Below are positions 60,006 through 64,000 of a stretch of DNA of 64,000 nucleotides, in pieces. The notes beneath the pieces were generated by a model. That model saw only the letters and a program-made list of their open reading frames with translations, was not told the origin of the DNA and made no database searches. This DNA comes from Zopfochytrium polystomum. Lineage: Eukaryota; Chytridiomycota; Chytridiomycetes; Chytridiales; Chytridiaceae. Position 1 is the stretch's first letter. Each line of letters opens with the position of its first letter. The position numbers were made by a program, and so were the translations under genes. The stretch spans positions 5,001-69,000 of the forward strand of contig JAIVFJ010000196.1 of assembly GCA_025765615.1 (NCBI GenBank). Direction: 5' to 3'.

Positions 60006-61329
60006 TGTCTCAAATCTGCCAACTACCAACAAAGCACAGCAGATCCGTGCATCCTCTTCAAGCGCACAAAGGAACGTATTATTTTCATTGCTATCTATGT
60101 CGATGATATTTGTTTCTTTGGGCACACAGAGGAAATCACCTCTGCCATCAATTTGCTAAAATCCTTCTTTCTATAAGCTCTGCGAACTAGGTCATATCAA
60201 GACCGTACTGAATATGGAAGTTCATCGAACACCAACTGGCATCTACTTGCATCAACAAGCTTACACCAAAGAGTTACTCGAATGCCATGCAGACCTGGTC
60301 AATGGAAAGAAGACTGCAGTAACTGCTCTCCCCAGTCCTCTCACTCTTTAACCTCGAGAAAATGATGAACCCACAGCAAATCAACAGCTCTACGAAGCAA
60401 TCCTTGGTGGCATCAACTATTTGGCAACACACACACGACCAGACTTGGCACCAGCAGTCTCATATCTTGGTGCCCCTTCAGCAAGGACCCAAGCAAACAC
60501 CACTTGCAGATCCTCATTCGAGTCCTTCAATACATCAATGGTACACGTGAGTATGGTTTGCTTTATTCCAACACAGGGTCTGGAATTTTCGGCCACTCGG
60601 ATGCTGCTCATGGAGTTCATGCTGATGGGAAATCACAACTTGGCTACTTCGTTTGGAATACCGCTATCAGCTGGGCATCAACTCGCAGTCCTACAGTTCT
60701 GCTGTCACCTCAGCAAGCAGAATACGTTGCAGTCTCAGAACTAGGACGAGAACTAGAGGCCATCTCACAACAGCACACAGCACTTTTGCTCCCATCCCCG
60801 ACTCCTATTCCAATCTATACTGACAACCAAGGCGTTATCAATTTGAGCTCAAACGATCTCTACACTAATTGGTCAAAACAGATTCTGGTTAAGTATCACT
60901 ATATCCGGGAACTGGGTCATTGACAAGTAATTCAACTGAAATGGATTCCTGGTGGCGAGCAACCAGCAAATTATCTTACAAAATCATTACCAGCTGCTTT
61001 AGGTGCTTATCATCTTAGTCATATTGGTCTTTGTTGTGTGCCTTAGTTTCTGTCCCCTTTCTTTATTTGTATTGCATTCTCTTTCTCCTTTCTCTTTCTT
61101 ACCCTTCTTCTTCTTCTGCATTGCTTCTTATATTCCTGCATTCAAGCTTCTTTGCTCTCCATCTACATATTTCATATAGGCATTCTTTTCTTATTGTTCT
61201 GCCACCTGGTGGCCAGTCATACCTGTTTATTGCTTTTCCTTAGCCAGTGTACGGTTTCCTTACATTGCCTATGGCGTAAGGTTTTCCTCCGTGCTGGCCC
61301 TTTTGCTCCTGCCACAGCTTGGGGGGGAG

Positions 61330-61560
61330 TGATAGATTTTGGGTTTTTGCAGTAAGCAGTGTGCAGGAGCAACACCTCACACTGTGTGCATGGGGGCACC
61401 AATGATGAGGAGGATTTGGTGCAGTTTTTGCCACCTGGTCGTTGTCACAATTTTGTATAAAGCCAAAACAGCATACATTGTACAACAGTCTCCCATCTCA
61501 GCTTCACCATCACAAGAGAGTAGTCCACCAGAGTAGTTCACCACCATCCACAAACAGCAG
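61330..61560 (+). repeat. Putative copia 3' LTR
   Basis: Starts TGATAG directly after the polypurine tract. It contains a possible U3/R region with TTGTATAAAGCC (61452-61463), a TATA-like element. The right end is unclear because the inverted copy joins at about 61600. With no second LTR found, the limits are inferred. Confidence 0.45.
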
Positions 61561-61610
61561 CAGCCATTTCTTTCAGCTCTTTGTTGGTAGCCGGCAGACT
61601 GACTGAGACG

Positions 61611-64000
61611 ACCAATGAGTTCCTGATTCCAACAACGCCCTGCTTGCTTGATACCGTTGACAGCTTTGTGCAAAAGCCAGACCTTGCCATCCGGAATGGT
61701 AGCCAACTGGTTGCTCCATGTAGATGGGGACATCAAGTTTGCTGTTGAGGTAGGCATTGCTAATATCGACCATAGCTGTGTCCCAACCGTTTGAGGCTGT
61801 CATAGAAAGGAGCCATCGTAGACTATTGATGCGAACAACAGGAGAGTGAGTGTTCCAGAAATCAACGCCACGACGCTGTGTAAAGCCCTTCGCCACTAGT
61901 CGTGCGCGAAAGCGCTCAATGCTGCCGTCTGGTCGAAGCTTGACCTTGCAAACCCATTTGTTCTGCACGACATTGACATTCATGGGTCGATCAACGACTT
62001 CAAAAGCTGCAAGCATTCTGAGAGCGTCAATCTCTGTCTGCTCTGCTGCTATCCACTCTTTGGACCACTTTCCACTCATGGCCTCAGTGCGTGTTACCGG
62101 GTCTGGACATTTGACACTGGTTAAATATAGATGTCCAGATCGAGTATGTTTTGGAGATGGGCTGCTTGTAGGACTGCATGGTGATTTGCGCACATGTGTA
62201 GGTGGAGGCTCTGGTGGTGGTGGTTCTGGTGGTGGTGCTTGAGGTGGTAGGTCTCCAGTTGGTGTTTCAGCAATGTTGTTTTGTCTTCAGGAGTATGCTT
62301 TGGTGGTGTTGGTAAAGAGGAGTTTGCGAGTATTTGGATGCAGAAAAGGGAAATAGAAAAATCATTGGCAGGTGAGCCTTCTGCACGATGCGGCTTGGGA
62401 CACCCCGTGCCAGAGAGCCCTCTCTTCCTCTCTCCACAGCCCGCCTTCCACACTTTCCCCCATGCTTAACGTCAGGCGCCAAGGGACCTATCTCCCCTGG
62501 TGGTGTTCCTTACGGAATGGGCTCCCCAAACAGGCATCCATCCCTTCTGACTTGGGTCCACGCCACACTAGCTCCCGCAGGGTCGGTATGGCCCAGGGCC
62601 TTCAGTTGCGCCACCCACGTCACTCCCAGCCGAGAGTGCGCCTGCAGTCACAGAGCCGGTTGCTGCCCCCACTCATCCGATTGGTCCCCCAGCTTTAGTG
62701 CTCGTAGGTAAGGCCCACTGGAGATGGCGTTAATTGCGGTAACACAGAGTCCAACCTGTCGTGCCGCCACCTCCAACACTTTGTGCTGTACATCGTTATC
62801 CGATTCACTTTCTCTGCCGTACATGGACCACTTCATGTTTCATGTTCAATTGGTGCTAGTTCTGTGGAAGATTGTCGTTCAGCTGCTGCTGCGGGTGCTG
62901 GTTCTGGGAATTGATCCACGCGAACATTGGCTTCACGAAGGAGGTTGGTGATGTTTTGTTCAGTTGATGTAAGTTCATCTTTGCTGAGGAGTGGTGTTAA
63001 CTGATGAACGAGGTCCTGAGCAATATCCTCTGCTGCTGAGGTGCTGAGGTGAGGGAAACTGTCTTCTGCAACCACAGGGTCATCCAATCGATGAGTGATT
63101 ACTCTACCCGTGCTGATGTCAATCAAACGAGCAATGGAACGACCAATGTTTCCAATGTAAATTGCTGGTCGAGTGCGTTCTGCAAGCCTTTTGAACTGAT
63201 GCGTTTGTCCACGTTCCTTTGCTGTGATGTGATATAAACATCCTGAGCCAAAAACTCTGAATTGACTGATGCATGGAGGGAATCCAAGAAGCGTTTCAAC
63301 TGGAGATAGTAATCCACGGCTGAGGACAGGAAGTGTATTGATGATATCTACTGCATGTCGAATCGCGTATCCCCACCATGACCCTGGTGAACCAGCATGT
63401 CTTAGAAGGGATCGTGTGACATCCATGACTGTTCGAACTTCTCGCTCTGCTTTCCCATTCAGCTCAGGTGTATGAGGTGGACTGACTTCAACGCGGATGC
63501 CACGTGATGCACAGAAACGGTTAAAAGCAAGTGTGTTGAATTCAGTTCCCCACCATCAAAGCGGACGCCCTTTACACGAACATCCCTAACTGTCTCCAAT
63601 TGTTGGATGATCTTAATGGCCTCTGGTAGTGCTTCTGACTTTCTCCGAAGGTTTGTCGACCAGAGATAATTACTTGCATAGTCAATGGCAATGAGAGCAA
63701 AGCCATATTGTCCTCGAAACTTTGGTTTGACTTCCACTAGATCAAAGGCTAAATGTTCGCCTGGTAGTTTATCTGGAGGATCTGTATGTGGAATAGCAGC
63801 ACGAGTCTGTTTGGCAATAATGCAGGCCTTACACGGTTCTTCAAGCAAGTCCAGCTTAATGTCAGGAAAGTCAGCACATGTACGGCGCTCCTTCATTGCT
63901 CGTAGTCTTGCATAAGGGATATGGCCGAGGCGTTCATGCATGCGCTGAGTGTTTGGAGCTTTGCTGTTGAGAAAGGCTGTGCGTATACTGAGTGTGTCAA
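61611..64000 (-). mobile_element. Inverted partial copia copy (integrase to mid RT), cut by window end
   Basis: Runs from the GAG-pre-integrase segment (MHERLGHIPYARL at 63941) through integrase, the 480-bp insert and the first part of RT, ending at NQELIGR near 61611. There it joins sequence unrelated to RT, ahead of the left element's LTR. It carries the same frame shift after the integrase Asp (near 63550) as the plus-strand copy. The YVDD box and RNase H are absent, so it is a truncated, inactive copy. Its other end lies beyond the window. Confidence 0.9.
62351..62832 (-). other. Inverted copy of the 480-bp insert
   Basis: Exact mirror of 58784-59265 in the inverted copia copy. Its presence in both shows that the insertion predates the duplication. 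Confidence 0.5.

Larger units (their letters stand above)
57099..61046 (+). pseudogene. pol: copia Pol: protease, integrase, RT, RNase H (frame-broken)
   Basis: Protease-like VLIDNSCNVTTL (the Asp lies in DNS rather than DSG). The GAG-pre-integrase segment has MHERLGHIPYARLRAM. The integrase zinc region has CKACIIAKQTR and the core has HLAFDLVEVKPKFRGQYGFA; one frame shift follows before SPPHTPELNGKAEREVRTVM, which carries the catalytic Glu. The RT (59540-60175) has LVAKGFTQRRGVDFWNT, VDISNAYLNSKLDVPIYMEQ, then after a shift GIKQAGRCWN and the catalytic IAIYVDDICFFG. RNase H has YINGTREYGLLYSNTGSG, HSDAAHGVHADGKSQLGYF and PQQAEYVAVSELGRELEA, and ends near LGAYHLSHIG. Several stops and shifts disable it. 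Only the sequence as found is described here. Confidence 0.88.
56061..61560 (+). mobile_element. Ty1/copia LTR retroelement, degenerate, 5' LTR not found
   Basis: The order gag (zinc knuckle), protease, integrase, reverse transcriptase, RNase H identifies a Pseudoviridae/copia-type element: integrase precedes RT. A polypurine tract GGGGGGGAG (61321-61329) follows the RNase H stop. TGATAG at 61330 is a plausible start of the 3' LTR. No matching 5' LTR was seen upstream; the element's left side meets T-rich and GA-rich simple sequence. The reading frame is interrupted by frame shifts near 58065, 59930 and 60175, and by in-frame TAA near 60349 and TGA near 60921. An unrelated-looking segment of about 480 bp sits between integrase and RT. 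The copy is therefore inactive. Its left part is duplicated in inverted orientation at 61611-64000. Confidence 0.9.

Overview
This is nuclear eukaryotic DNA. Conserved proteins are split by short GT-AG introns (mostly about 50-120 bp). The window is dense in microsatellites and homopolymers of 28-45 nt. It holds a Ty1/copia retroelement and a decayed Tc1/mariner-like transposase. The genes recognised are general eukaryotic ones. An FHA plus PBZ-like zinc finger protein and an Hst3/Hst4-like sirtuin would fit a protist, perhaps a unicellular opisthokont or relative, but I cannot name the organism from sequence alone.

Layout. 1-8.5 kb: mostly gene-poor and simple-sequence rich, with a dispersed repeat pair, a perfect 26-bp-arm hairpin and one weak GC-rich coding candidate. 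8.56-13.69 kb (+): a clean gene of about 11 exons with no recognised family, built on a tandem duplication of a three-exon module. 14.7-15.7 kb (-): a Lys/Ala/Glu-rich nuclear-type protein with a SAP-like C-terminus and several frame breaks. 18.5-20.1 kb (+): an FHA/PBZ APLF-like protein. 20.58-23.9 kb (+): MSH2, with several lesions. 27.4-30.0 kb (-): DNA polymerase alpha B subunit (POLA2), two exons, intact. 31.1-31.9 kb: a weak candidate gene. 31.9-32.6 kb: a Tc1/mariner fossil beside a CT tract of about 440 bp. 35.8-39.0 kb (+): a sirtuin with a long C-terminal extension carrying hendecad repeats. 39.6-40.6 kb (-): an unknown gene. 41.8-48.2 kb (+): the cohesin regulator PDS5, with a triplicated exon in its tail. 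50.9-52.6 kb (-): threonyl-tRNA synthetase, broken and lacking its 3' part. 53.3-55.1 kb (-): a Kelch-repeat membrane protein. 56.1-64 kb: a degenerate copia element followed by a second, inverted copy that is identical by translation and collinear over about 2.3 kb.

Functional theme. Four confident genes and one probable one act in chromosome maintenance: MSH2 (mismatch repair), POLA2 (replication priming), an Hst3/4-like sirtuin (histone deacetylation in yeast), PDS5 (cohesion) and the FHA-PBZ protein (break repair). They lie on both strands and are not an operon; the clustering may be chance.

Quality caveat. AT-richer genes (8.5-13.7, 27.4-30, 35.8-48.2 kb) read cleanly. GC-richer genes (MSH2, SAP protein, ThrRS, Kelch) contain repeated one-base frame breaks. 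Residual assembly indels are therefore a live alternative to pseudogenes, and exon limits in those regions are approximate.
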